DNA of 64,000 nucleotides from Asterias rubens (lineage: Eukaryota; Echinodermata; Asteroidea; Forcipulatida; Asteriidae): positions 5,766,001 through 5,830,000 of the forward strand of contig NC_047082.1 of assembly GCF_902459465.1 (NCBI RefSeq), in the 5' to 3' direction. The translations under genes were made by a program, and so were the position numbers. Every line of letters starts with the position of its first letter. Position 1 is the stretch's first letter. The notes beneath the pieces are model-generated. The model made no database searches, was not told where the DNA came from, and was given only the letters and a program-made list of their open reading frames with translations. Below are positions 1 through 12,157 of this stretch, piece by piece.

Positions 1-1807
1 TGGTCAAAAACACAATAACTTCGAAATAATGTATCTGTTAGTTTCCTAAATATCATATTATGTGTAGAAAAATACACTGATTCTAATAAGATTTGTTTCA
101 GTCCATAAAAGCAATCAATGTTCGTCTATTAATTAATTAATCAATTAGAATCTTGGCATCATGTGTACAACGTAGTACTTCATAAATTGGGGCAGTCACT
201 TTCATTGCAATGTTTAAACATCTCTATGGCTCTTGCAACACACTGCGGACCTGTATGGGTTGAGGACTCTCGGGGAGAGTCTGAGAAGACGATGTCGTGA
301 TGTTTGCATCTTTAATTTGTTTTTGAAAAATGGCAACTAGTAACTAATTAACCACATGACCCTCATTTGCATATTAAATTAGAAAATCTTTGCTGCACCA
401 TATCTCAAGAAGTATACAGCCGATTTTAAGACTGTTTGTTGCTAAAGCCTCTTTGGGGATTGGAAATTAATTTTGAAAAATCGTGACCTCAAGTTGACCC
501 CTACTTCCGGGTCGACCGGAAGTGGGACCATATCTCAAGAACTGTACAACAGATTATAAAACTTTTTTCAGTTATAAACTCCTTAGGCATAAAATATAAC
601 TTTTGACAAACCGTGACCTCAAGTTGACCTCTACTTCCGGGTCAACCGGAAGTGGGACCATATCTCAAGAAATATACAACCGATTTTCAAACTTTTTTCA
701 GTTATAAAATCCTTAGGCATAAAATATAACTTTTGACAAACCGTGACCTCAAGTTGACCTCTACTTCCGGGTCAACCGGAAGTGGGACCATATCTCAAGA
801 AATATACAACCGATTTTCAAACTTTTTTCAGTTATAAACTCCTTAGGCATAAAATATAACTTTTGACAAACCGTGACCTCAAGTTGACCTCTACTTCCTG
901 GTCAACCGGAAGTGGGACCATATCTCAAGAAATATACAACCGATTTTCAAACTTTTTTCAGTTATAGACTCCTTGGACATTCAAGATTAGTTTGAAACAC
1001 ATTTGACCCCATGTTGACCTTTACTTCCGGGTCGACCGGAAGTGGGCCAATATCTCAAGAAGTACAAAACCAATGTTCAAACTTCAGTTATAGACTCTAA
1101 GGCAATAAATATTAACTTTGGAAAACTGTGACCCTATGTTGACCTCTACTTCTGGGTCAACCGGAAGTGGGACTATATATCAAGATCTTCACAACCGATT
1201 GCTTTAACTTTTTCAGTTATAGACTCCTTGGCATTGCAGATTAGTCTTTGGTAGCTGTGGGCCCATTTTGACCTTTACTTGCGGGTCAACCGGGAAGTGT
1301 GACCTAATACCAAGAGCTACACAACTTTTTTGAAACCTTTTTTTCAGTTATATATTCCTTGGGCAATGAAGCACATAATCCAAGCAAAACAACAAGGAAC
1401 AGCTTCGTGTTTGTTCACAAACACTTAATGTCTAGTTATTCTTTGTTTCTCCCTAAATCCCATAGTGTTTGTACACGTTTTTGCGGCAGCCTAATCTCCT
1501 AAACCATAATACGAAAGAGTGAGTTTATTATACCAAATTGAAGCTTAGAACATAAGCTTAATTCTTATCGTAAAAAATGTAAAAAAAATTAATTAATAAG
1601 CCTTAATTAAGCTTGTGAATATTTAATTAGCAAACCAAGTTAACACCATATCTCAAAAAGTAGACCGCCGATCCTGAAACTTTTTTCAGCTATACACTAG
1701 TCAGGTCCTGTTAATGTGATTTCCGACATAAAATTCTGGACGACGTCACCATGACGTCATGTAATGCACGTTTTGTGTCTGTGCACAAACACAATGGCTC
1801 TTGAAGT
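1..1807. repeat. Higher-order tandem repeat, first block (unit 1)
   Basis: This is one long copy of a unit that recurs at 5528, 7022 and 8599. It opens with TGGTCAAAAACACAATAAC and ends in a CRE-like stretch near 1752 followed by CACAATGGCTCTT. It is longer than the other units because it holds extra 130-bp subrepeats between about 470 and 1190. After 1807 the sequence stops matching the other units. The window edge may cut the array on the left. No convincing coding potential is seen. Confidence 0.9.
470..1190. repeat. 130-bp subrepeats with DR5 and ETS-like palindrome
   Basis: Successive copies start the motif TGACCTCAAGTTGACCT at 484 (second half-site TGACCC), 614, 744 and 874, exactly 130 bp apart. 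Related versions follow at 1004 and 1129. On the other strand this is AGGTCA-N5-AGGTCA, the spacing of a classical retinoic acid receptor element. It is followed by ACTTCCGG and CCGGAAGT in inverted orientation, each matching the ETS-factor consensus. Regulatory function is not shown by sequence alone; the DR5 could simply descend from an 11-bp duplication. Confidence 0.8.
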
Positions 1808-2811
1808 GTAAACAAACCCAGCTTTCCGAAACATAATTTATTCGATTAAAATTAAATTACATGTTGTACACTTTCCAAAACTGCTTTAGATTAAGATATA
1901 TTTTATTGATGGTCATTTTAAAAGCATCAGAACTTATAGAAACAGTGTAATTATTTTTAAAAACCTGTATTTCCGGGGAAAATTTTTCAAAGATCATAGG
2001 TACGGCGTAAAACTTGATTTGAATAGTCAAAATTGTAAAACTGTTAACTTGACCAAGTCCTTATCCCATTTTCGACCGGTGTTATTGCGTTGTTTTGTTC
2101 AATATACATAGATTTCTTATGGTCACCGACTAGCACAAGTCTAAACTTGTTTCCAAAATTTGTCAAGCCTGAGCATGGTGCGTCGTGGACCGGGTTCATT
2201 TCAGCCGACGAGCGTGGACGACGAAAATAGACCGCCCGGGATTTGGAGTTATTTACGGGTAAAGTCACCTTGATCGCGCCGGGGACCATTTGCCTAAACT
2301 AATTCCAGTATTTCGCATTACGTTCGGAAATTAGACCATGACAAACAAAAACTCTTTGACAGGAATACAAAAGCAGATATTTTATTATGCTGACGTTTTT
2401 CTGGTGGTTGAGTGGCTCAGTTTTATAGAGCTGCTTATAATAAACAGGCAAAACATTTTGCTTTACAAAATTGCAGAAATTGAGCAGAACACCTGGATTC
2501 ACAACTTGAACATGAGGCATGGTTAAGCTGCTTTTTGTGTTTAAAAAGCTATTATGTAGTTTGGTCCTGGGCCAATGGCTTTTAAAGGAAAGAATCGCAG
2601 CGCTTACGTAATCAGGGAAGTGTGCTTACGCTAAGCGTATTTTACAGCTTAGCCGGGAATGTGTTCTTCACGTCACAATTCGCATCAAAAAATTTGCTAC
2701 AGTTGACTAATTGTGCTCAACTCCTGCGAAACTTTCACTGCGAAAACAGTGATTTAAAAATTTGATTTGCATTCGCAGGAAAAACCGTGCTTTACTTGTG
2801 ACAAAAGTAGG
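1808..2811. other. Unassigned sequence interrupting the array
   Basis: This stretch separates two blocks of the tandem array and does not match the unit. It holds only short open frames with no recognisable protein family, including an 81-codon frame on the minus strand at 2044-2289. No RNA gene or clear terminal repeat was seen. Confidence 0.6.
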
Positions 2812-3482
2812 CAGGGGCGACTAGTGTGCTTTAGTGTTAAAGTCGCGACTACAAATTATTATTTGAGTCGCGACTACTGTTTTTCTCTACTCCGTTATAA
2901 TCGTGTCCACACATCGACTACAAAATTTGTCCCGACTACCTGTTTGGTGAACCAGTTGTGTTGCTTACTACTATTCGAAACATAATTAATATTGCCCTTG
3001 CGGCATAGCGACACAAATCTTGAGAATCTGTACTTTATCTCGACAAGTGTCATAGTTAGGTTTGAAGTGCGACCAGTCGAGTAGTAAATTTCACTAGTCA
3101 CACCCATTCGCAACATAATTAAAAATTTATCCCGACTACCTGTTTGGTGAACCAGTTGTGTTGCTTACTACTATTCGCAACATAATTTATATTGCCCTTG
3201 CGGCATAGCGGCACAAATCTTGAGAATCCGTACTTTATCTCGACAAGTGTCGTGGTTAGGTTTGAGGTGCGACTAGTCGAGCAGTAAAATTCACTAGTCA
3301 CCCATTCGCAACATAATTAACAATTTGTCCCGACTACCTGTTTGGTGAACAAGTTGTGTTGCTTACTACTATTCGCAACATAATTAATATTGCCTTTGCG
3401 GCACATGTGGCACAAATCTTGAGAATCTGTATTTTATCTCGACAAGTGTGGTAGTTAGGTTTGAGGTTCGACTAGTCGAGTC
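2812..3482. repeat. About 199-bp tandem repeat, three copies, TCGCGACTAC family
   Basis: The marker CGACTACCTGTTTGGTGAAC occurs at 2933, 3133 and 3331, giving spacings of 200 and 198 bp. Each copy also carries CAACATAATT and TTGAGAATC blocks. The leading part (2812-2900) holds AGTCGCGACTAC motifs. The same family appears at 11786-12150 as a single inverted-repeat element and inverted at 12158-12330, so this looks like tandem amplification of a dispersed element. Short open frames here are by-products of the repeat. Confidence 0.85.
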
Positions 3483-4224
3483 ATGATGGGAATGATGCTT
3501 AATGAAAAAGATTCATTGCTCTGCAGAAGCATTGAATTCTGACCTTACGTCAAGCGAAATAGACTGCTTATAGCAGGGATTTCTTTTGTTTGTGTGCTTC
3601 CAAGTTCGCACATTATTTTCCAAGCTTGCACATCACAGTAAAGCGGAAAATGGTGATCGTAAGCGCAGACTTTGGTGGTCATGAGAACCGTGTAATTTTG
3701 CCCTGTAAGTAGGTTTGGTAAGGCCTACACTTCAAACATGTAAAGTCAAAAAAGATTGTTAGTACATGAGGGGAAATCTTGTGTGACTGGTCCAATTTGA
3801 CTCTGCTTCACTGCGTAAGCAAAGAATTGACACATCAGAAGCGCGGATATTATCGTTAATTAAAGCATATTTCACAGCTTAGCAGGGATATTTTTGCTTG
3901 TGCGCGTGGAAACTTATCATATGTAATCTTTGCTTTGAACTAATTGTACAGATATTTCAGCGCCTGCACAGTAAGCGGAGAACGGTGGTTGTATAATAAA
4001 TAGGCAGAGTTTGGTTGAAGCAGACAGAGCCATAAAACTGGGCCGTGTTCTATAGGGGAAATTATAGCTTGACATTTTGTGACAGTTTTGGTCCCTGCGA
4101 CGTACACATACAAATACAGAGTCAGATACAGACATTACGGTGCAGAAATCGTGCAATTGAAATGTCTCATAAGAGCGCCCCCTATCGGCAGGAGTAGGAA
4201 AATAAAGGAGTATCCTACAAATTA
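3483..4224. other. Unassigned sequence before the array resumes
   Basis: No repeat match within the window, no protein family and no RNA gene was recognised. The stretch ends where a diverged copy of the array unit begins near 4225. Confidence 0.5.
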
Positions 4225-5527
4225 ATTATGTGTTTTTAAACACGTAAAATAATATCAAATTGAAGCTTTAGGATGTTTAGCTTAATTCCTATCATAAAAC
4301 ATATTAAAATTATTTATTAATTAACCACCAGTGACCCTCATATGCATATTAATTAGGAAATCTTTGCAGCATCATATCTCAAGAACTTCACGGCCGACTT
4401 TTCAACTGTTTGTTTTTAAAGACTCCTTGGGGGTTGGAGATTAATTTGAAAAAACTGTGACCTCAAGTTGACCTCTACTTCCGCGTCAACCGGAAGTGTC
4501 ACCATATCTCAAGAACTATACAGCAGATTTTCTAAATATTTTCAGTTATAAACTCCTTAGGCATAAAATATTAACTTTAAAAAACCGTGACCTCAAGTTG
4601 ACCCCTACTTCCTGGTCAACCGGAAGTGGGACCATATCTCAAGAACTATACAACAGATTATCAATGTTGGTTCAGTTATAGACTCCTTGGGCATTCAAGA
4701 TTAGTTTGAAACAACTTTGACCCCATGTTGACCTTTACTTCCGGGTCAACCGGAAGTGAACCCATATCTAAAAAAGTACAAAGCTAATGTTCAAACTTCA
4801 GTTGTAGACTCTTAGGCAATAAATATTAGCTTTGGAAAACTGTGACCCCAAGTTGACCTCTACATCTGGGTCAACCGGAAGTGGGACTATATATCAAGAT
4901 CTACACAACCGATTTTATAGACTCCTTGGCATTGCAGATTAATCTTTGGTAGCTGTGGGCCCATGTTGACCTTTACTTACGGGTCAACCGGGAAGTAAAA
5001 CCTTATAACAAGAGCTACACAACTTTTTTGAAACCTTTTTTTTAGTTATATATTCCTTGGGCAATGAAGCACATAATCCAAGCAAAACAACAAGGAACAG
5101 CTTCGTGTTTGTTCACAAACACTTAATGTCTAGTTATTATTATTCTTTGTTTCTCCCTAAATCCCATAGTGTTTGTACACGTTTTTGTGGCAGCCTAATC
5201 TCCTAAACCATAATACGAAAGAGTGAGTTTATTATACCAAATTGAAGCTTAGAACATAAGCTTAATTCTTATCGTAAAAAAAAAATTAAAATTGTTAATT
5301 AATAAGCCTTAATTAAGCTTATGAATATCTAATTAGCAAACCTAGTTAACACCATATCTCAAAAAGTAGACCGCCGATCCTGAAACTTTTTTTCAGCTAT
5401 ACACTAGTCAGGTCCTGTTAAGGTGATTTCTGACATAAAATTTCGGACGACGTCACCATGACGTCATTTAATGCACGTTTTGTGTCTGTGCACAAACACA
5501 ATGGCTCTTCAAATCTATACTTTAAAC
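4225..5527. repeat. Higher-order repeat unit 2 (diverged, 5' truncated)
   Basis: The unit begins inside the monomer with a diverged CAAATTGAAGCTT block, continues through DR5/ETS subrepeats from about 4459, and ends with the CRE-like GACGTCAC and TGACGTCA pair near 5450. It joins unit 3 at 5528 without a gap. It is more diverged than units 3 to 5. Confidence 0.85.
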
Positions 5528-7021
5528 TGGTCAAAAACACAATAACTTCGAAATAATTTATCTGTTAGTTTCCTAAATATCATATTATGTGTAGAAAAAC
5601 ACACTGATTCTAATAAGATTTGTTTCAGTCCATAAAAGCAATCAATGTTCGTCTATTAATTAATTAATCAATTAGAATCTTGGCATCATGGGTACAACGT
5701 AGTACTTCATAAATTGGGTGCAGTCACTTTCGTTGCAATGTTTAAACATCTCTATGGCTCTTGCAACACACTGCGGACCTGTATGGGTTGAGGACTCTCG
5801 GGGAGAGTCTGAGAAGACGATGTCGTGATGTTTGCATCTTTAATTTGTTTTTGAAAAATGGCAACTAGTAACTAATTAACCACATGACCCTCATTTGCAT
5901 ATTAAATTAGAAAATCTTTGCAGCACCATATCTCAAGAAGTATACAGCCGATTTTAAGACTGTTTGTTGCTAAAGACTCTTTGGGGATTGGAAATTAATT
6001 TTGAAAAATCGTGACCTCAAGTTGACCCCTACTTCCGGGTCGACCGGAAGTGGGACCATATCTCAAGAACTATACAACAGTTTATAAAACTTTTTTCAGT
6101 TATAAACTCCTTAGGCATAAAATATAACTTTTGACAAACCGTGACCTCAAGTTGACCTCTACTTCCGGGTCAACCGGAAGTGGGACCATATCTCAAGAAA
6201 TATACAACCGATTTTCAAACTTTTTTCAGTTATAGACTCCTTGGACATTCAAGATTAGTTTGAAACACATTTGACCCCATGTTGACCTTTACTTCCGGGT
6301 CGACCGGAAGTGGGCCCATATCTCAAGAAGTACAAAACCAATGTTGAAACTTCAGTTATAGACTCTAAGGCAATAAATATTAACTTTGGAAAACTGTGAC
6401 CCTATGTTGACCTCTACTTCTGGGTCAACCGGAAGTGGGACTATATATCAAGATCTTCACAACCGATTGCTTTAACTTTTTCAGTTATAGACTCCTTGGC
6501 ATTGCAGATTAGTCTTTGGTAGCTGTGGGCCCATTTTGACCTTTACTTGCGGGTCAACCGGGAAGTGTGACCTAATACCAAGAGCTACACAACTTTTTTG
6601 AAACCTTTTTTTCAGTTATATTTTTTATTATTATTATTATTCTTTGTTTCTCCCTAAATCCCATAGTGTTTGTACACGTTTTTGCGGCAGCCTAATCTTC
6701 TTAACCATAATACGAAAGAGTGAGTTTATTATACCAAATTGAAGCTTAGAACATAAGCTTAATTCTTATCGTAAAAAATGTAACAAATTTTAATTAATAA
6801 GCCTTAATTAAGCTTGTGAATATTTAATTAGCAAACCTAGTTAACACCATATCTCAAAAATTAGACCGCCGATCCTGAAACTTTTTTCAGCTATACACTA
6901 GTCAGGTCCTGTTAATGTGATTTCCGACATAAAATTCTGGACGACGTCACCATGACGTCATGTAATGCACGTTTTGTGTCTGTGCACAAACACAATGGCT
7001 CTTCAAATCTATACTTTAAAC
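5528..7021. repeat. Higher-order repeat unit 3
   Basis: This is a 1494-bp unit from TGGTCAAAAACAC to CTTTAAAC. It contains fewer 130-bp subrepeats than unit 1, which explains the length difference. The CRE-like GACGTCACCATGACGTCA block lies near 6944-6961. Unit 3 is directly followed by unit 4. Confidence 0.92.
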
Positions 7022-8598
7022 TGGTCAAAAACACAATAACTTCTAAATAATTTATTTGTTAGTTTCCTAAATATCATATTATGTGTAGAAAAATACACTG
7101 ATTCTAATAAGATTTGTTTCAGTCCATAAAAGCAATCAATGTTCGTCTATTAATTAATTAATCAATTAGAATCTTGGCATCATGGGTACAACGTAGTACT
7201 TCATAAATTGGGTGCAGTCACTTTCTTTGCAATGTTTAAACAATTCTATGGCTCTTGCAACACACTGCGGATCTGTATGGGTTGAAGACTCTTGGGGAGA
7301 GTCTGAGAAGACGATGTCGTGATATTTGCATCTTTAATTTGTTTTTGAAAAATGGCAACTAGTAACTAATTAACCACATGACCCTCATTTGCATATTCAA
7401 TCAGAAAATCTTTGCAGCACCATATCTCAAGAAGTATACAGCCGATTTTAAGACTGTTTGTTGCTAAAGACTCTTTGGGGATTGGAGATTAATTTTGAAA
7501 AATCGTGACCTCAAGTTGACCCCTACTTCCGGGTCGGCCGGAAGTGGGACCATATCTCAAGAACTATACAACAGATTATAAAACTTTTTTTCAGTTATAA
7601 ACTCCTTAGGCATAAAAATATATTTTTGACAAACCGTGACCTCAAGTTGACCTCTACTTCCGGGTCAACCGGAAGTTGGACCATATCTCAAGAAATATAC
7701 AACCGAATTTCAAACTTTTTTCAGTTATAGACTCCTTGGACATTCAAGATTAGTTTGAAACACATTTGACCCCATGTTGACCTTTACTTCCGGGTCGACC
7801 GGAAGTGGGCCAATATCTCAAGAAGTACAAAGCCAATGTTCAAACTTCAGTTATAGACTCTAAGGCAATAAATATTAACTTTGAAAAACTGTCACCCTAT
7901 GTTGACCTCTACTTCTGGGCAACCGGAAGTGGGACTATATATCAAGATCTTCACAACCGATTGCTTAAACTTTTTCAGTTATAGACTCCTTGGCATTGCA
8001 GATTAGTCTTTGGTAGCTGTGGGCCCATTTTGACCTTTACTTGTGGGTCAACCGGGAAGTGTGACCTAATAACAAGAGCTACACAACTTTTTTGAAACTT
8101 TTTTTTCCAGTTATATATTCCTTGGGCAATGAAGCACATAATCCAAGCAAAACATCACGGAACAGCTTCGTGTTTGTTCACAAACACTTAATGTCTAGTT
8201 ATTATTATTATTATTATTCTTTGTTTCTCCCTAAATCCCATAGTGTTTGTACACGTTTTTGCGGCAGCCTAATCTCCTAAACCATAATACGAAAGAGTGA
8301 GTTTATTATACAAAACTGAAGCTTAGAACATAAGCTTAATTCTTATAGTAAAAAATGTAACAAATTTTAATTAATAAGCCTTAATTAAGCTTGTGAATAT
8401 TTAATTAGCAAACCTAGTTAACACCATATCTCAAAAATTAGACCGCCGATCCTGAAACTTTTTTCAGCTATACACTAGTCAGGTCCTGTTAATGTGATTT
8501 CCGACATAAAATTCTGGACGACGTCACCATGACGTCATGTAATGCACGTTTTGTGTTTGTGCACAAACACAATGGCTCTTCAAATCTATACTTTAAAC
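7022..8598. repeat. Higher-order repeat unit 4
   Basis: This 1577-bp unit is very similar to units 3 and 5. It differs mainly by subrepeat content and a TTA microsatellite near 8200. The 62-codon frame at 8092-8280 runs through the microsatellite and is not a gene. Confidence 0.92.
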
Positions 8599-9776
8599 TG
8601 GTCAAAAACACAATAACTTCTAAATAATCTATTTGTTAGTTTCCTAAATATCATATTATGTGTAGAAAAATACACTGATTCTAATAAGATGTTTCAGTCC
8701 ATAAAAGCAATCAATGTTCGTCTATTAATTAATTAATCAATTAGAATATTGGCATCATGGGTACAACGTAGTACTTCATAAATTGGGTGCAGTCACTTTC
8801 ATTGCAATGTTTAAACATCTCTATGGCTCTTACAACACACTGCGGATCTGTATGGGTTGAGGACTCTTAGGGAGAGTCTGAGAAGACGATGTCGTGATGT
8901 TTGCATCTTTAATTTGTTTTTGAAAAATGGCAACTAGTAACTAATTAACCACATGACCCTCATTTGCATATTCAATCAGAAAATCTTTGCAGCACCATAT
9001 CTCAAGAAGTATACAGCCGATTTTAAGACTGTTTGTTGCTAAAGACTCTTTGGGGATTGGAGATTAGTTTTGAAAAATCGTGACCTCAAGTTGACCCCTA
9101 CTTCTGGGTCGGCCGGAAGTGGGACCATATCTCAAGAACTATACACCAGATTATAAAACTTTTTTCAGTTATAAACTCCTTAGGCATAAAAATATAACTT
9201 TTGACAAACCGTGACCTCAAGTTGACCTCTACTTCCGGGTCAACCGGAAGTGGGACCATATCTCAAGAAATATACAACCGATTTTCAAACTTTTTTCAGT
9301 TATAGACTCCTTGGACATTCAAGATTAGTTTGAAACACATTTGACCCCATGTTGACCTTTACTTCCGGGTCGACCGGAAGTGGGCCAATATCTCAAGAAG
9401 TACAAAGCCAATGTTCAAACTTCAGTTATAGACTCTAAGGCAATAAATATTAACTTTGAAAAACTGTGACCCTATGTTGACCTCTACTTCTGGGCAACCG
9501 GAAGTGGGACTATATATCAAGATCTTCACAACCGATTGCTCAAACTTTTTCAGTTATAGACTCCTTGGCATTGCAGATTAGTCTTTGGTAGCTGTGGGCC
9601 CATTTTGACCTTTACTTGTGGGTCAACCGGGAAGTGTGACCTAATACCAAGAGCTACACAACTTTTTTGAAACTTTTTTTTCCAGTTATATATTCCTTGG
9701 GCAATGAAGCACATAATCCAAGCAAACCATCACGGAACAGCTTCGTGTTTGTTCACAAACACTTAATGTCTAGTTT
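8599..9776. repeat. Higher-order repeat unit 5 (3' truncated end of array)
   Basis: The unit starts like units 3 and 4 and matches unit 4 closely up to ACACTTAATGTCTAGTT, then similarity stops abruptly. The array therefore ends inside a unit, without its CRE-like end block. Confidence 0.9.
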
Positions 9777-10370
9777 ATCTCTGTTTCTGTGTATTGTTTT
9801 TACTACAGGGCCCCCACGGAGAACAGTGTAACACTGATGGGGCTACCCTGTTTAAATAATACTTATAAATAATAATAAATAATAATTATCTTATTTCGGT
9901 CAACAAGAACACTATTGTTTAACGTTTATCCCATTATTTGACATTGTGTCCCGACACCAACGAGGGAGATGGAGGTCAAATAAAGGAAACGGTCGCAAAT
10001 ACCACCGATAATCAAAATAATTTCTTTATAAATAGCCGATTTGTGTGTGTGGGATTGTGTGTGTATGTTATTGGATCTCCTCCCTGGATACCGCATCAAA
10101 CCTCGCCAAATTAACACGGAAGAAAGGAGCTGACTTTGTCTTGACACTCATCTATTTTTGAACAAAATCCGTTGAAAATTGACAGATTTATGAGCAAAAA
10201 AACACCCCAATTGATGGGGTTTCGCGCGCCGTTTTAACTGTTGCTATGGGCAGCGCGCGCGTACAATGCAAGCACGCGTACAGTACAGTGGCTGCGTGCG
10301 CCCATAGCCTCATTTTGGGTAAGAATTATGACGTAATGCATAAATATTAAGAGAGGCGTATAATGGGACG
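9777..10370. other. Unassigned sequence
   Basis: An AT-rich ATAATAA tract lies near 9860-9890 and a GC-rich GCGCGCGTAC stretch near 10250. No gene or known repeat was recognised. Confidence 0.5.
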
Positions 10371-10995
10371 GGATCATGGAGAACAGAGGCAGGCTTTAGA
10401 GCACGTGGGACGGGGAGAGGGAAGGGGGGGCGGCGGGGGGACTGCGCCTTTTATTTAATAAAATAATAATAATAACATGCATTTTTATAGCGCTTAATAC
10501 AAGGTTTCTCAGCGCTGAACAAGAAGTTTATGATAACAAAAAATGACACTTAAAAGTTGGATGAAATAGCAGAAACTGAATAGACTAGATGGATTTAAAT
10601 AAGTGTGTTTTTGGAGCGGTTTTAAATGAGTCCAGTTTATGGGACGGGATCATGGAGAACGGAGGCAGGCTTAAGGCACGTGGGACGGGGAGAGGGAAGG
10701 GGAAGGGGCGGGGAAACGGCACCTTTTATGTTGCTATGGGACGGGATCATGGAGAACGGAGTCAGACATTAGAGCACGTGGGACGGGGAGAGGAAGTAGG
10801 GGAACGGGGGAACGGCACCTTTTATTTAACTGGGACGGGGAGAGGAAGGGGCAGGGGGACGGGGGAACGGCACATTTTAACTGTTGCTATGGGACGGGAT
10901 CATGGAGAACGGAGTCAGACATTAGAGCACGTGGGTCGGGGAGAGAGAAGGGGAACGGGGCCGGGGAAACGGCACCTTACATTTAACGTTTGCTA
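10371..10995. repeat. GC-rich minisatellite, GGGACGGGATCATGGAGAAC
   Basis: The block GGGACGGGATCATGGAGAAC recurs near 10373, 10641, 10738 and 10891, with G-rich spacers of variable length (GGGGAGAGG type) and a CACGTGGG E-box-like word in each. Spacing is irregular (97 to 268 bp). The 147-codon plus-strand frame at 10589-11032 is Gly/Arg/Lys-rich because it translates the repeat, so I do not call it a gene. Confidence 0.85.
10446..10590. repeat. Short AT-rich insertion inside the minisatellite
   Basis: An ATAATAATAATAACATGC stretch followed by TATAGCGCTTAATAC and CAGCGCT interrupts the G-rich array. This ATAA microsatellite plus AGCGCT pattern is common in short interspersed repeats of marine invertebrates; that assignment is from general knowledge. 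Confidence 0.4.
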
Positions 10996-11130
10996 TGGGA
11001 AACGAAACAGAGTACAACCAAGGACATGGTAATTGGTATTGTGACGTCACTCTTTTCTTAGCAATAAAAGATTGATACAAAGTTAAGATCAATCTAAGTG
11101 CTTAGTGAAATTTAAAAAGCACGGAAATTT

Positions 11131-11163
11131 AGCGGGACCCGCGCGTAGCGCGGGTTTCCCGCT
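11131..11163. other. Strong GC hairpin
   Basis: AGCGGGACCCGCGC and GCGCGGGTTTCCCGCT are inverted around a GTA loop, giving a stem of about 14 bp with a small bulge. It lies directly 3' of the minisatellite region. It may be the end of a small inverted-repeat element or a cruciform-prone site; no function is shown. Confidence 0.6.
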
Positions 11164-11571
11164 AGTAATAATAATGGACCCTCCCCATGAAATATGCTAA
11201 TTACATTCACGCATGCGTACAGACCCTGTTGGTTGGCAAACGTCATAGAGTTGTGCACTATAAGCAGACGCGCAGTCGCGTAGTGCAATTTACATGTTTC
11301 ATGGGAAGGGTCTATGTGGCTTCTTATATAGCGCACATGTCCGTCACCCAGTGACGCTCGTGGCGCTGTAACATTATTTCCTGCCAGATGTTGGACTATG
11401 TTTCGAATTGTGAGACCTAATAAGATCATTTTTTTCTGCATTATTGTTGGTTCTCGTACAATATTATTGTGGGTTGATATTATTTAGGGAATAACAGTGC
11501 GAGCACCCGGTCTTCACTGCGTGGTAATGACCGGGTTAGTGGCTGGCGCTGTTAACGGACCGAGCCGGGGG

Positions 11572-11662
11572 CGCACAGCTCCCTCATGATACATGCATGT
11601 CGACAATAAATTTTGATACGTTGGTGGAACTTTGCAGCAAAATGTAGAGTACAGTTCGTGCC
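11572..11662. repeat. Direct repeat, copy 1
   Basis: GCGCACAGCTCCCTCA followed directly by TGATACATGCATGTCGAC and CAGCAAAATGTAGAGTACAG recurs at 12621-12757. There a further 50 bp separate the two blocks. The pair flanks the element at 11786-12150. Confidence 0.75.
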
Positions 11663-11785
11663 TCAAATAGTTGCAACTTCAACACTACTCTAGAATTATT
11701 AATGCCCAAAATGCATTACTATTTTTTTTACTGCAGGTGCAATATAGTAAAATTCATGCTGAAAGGATTGTGTCACTGTATGTCT

Positions 11786-12150
11786 AGGCCTGCGCGACTA
11801 TGTGTCGTAGTCGCGACTATTAAATCATTAGTCGAGTCGCGACTACTTTTTTTCAACTAATCGAATAGTCGGGCTGCCAAGACTACTGCAAAAATAGTCA
11901 CGACTTCCTGTTTGGTGAACCGATTGTATCACTTCATTCATGGCAACATAATACACTTACGAAACAAAATCAGACATCAGTGACAAAATCATTCAATATT
12001 TTCGGCACAAAATTTACCATATTGCCCCTGCGGCAAAACAATGCTGCATTGCATCTTGGGATTTAAAAATTAGTTGCGACTAGTGTCGTAGTCATGACTA
12101 TTTGAGGTGCGACTAGTTTAGTAGTAAATTACACTAGTCGCCCAGGCCTA
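11786..12150. mobile_element. Small inverted-repeat element (TCGCGACTAC family)
   Basis: The ends AGGCCTGCGCGACTA and TAGTCGCCCAGGCCTA are inverted copies, giving a 365-bp element without coding potential. Just outside are CTGTATGTCT on the left and CTGATGTCT on the right, which look like a target duplication with one base gained or lost. The interior shares the block at 2933-3482. The superfamily is uncertain; hAT is possible given the roughly 8-10 bp duplication. Confidence 0.55.
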
Positions 12151-12157
12151 CTGATGT

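Noticed and set aside
8092..8280. 62-codon frame with a poly-Tyr stretch
   Set aside because: It runs through a TTA microsatellite in an array unit and is not preserved in the other units.
1..9776. CRISPR-like array
   Set aside because: The repeats are long and contiguous, without unique spacers of constant length, and the context is eukaryotic.
10589..11032. 147-codon Gly/Arg-rich frame
   Set aside because: It is a translation of the GC-rich minisatellite; composition and repetition follow the DNA repeat, with no domain.
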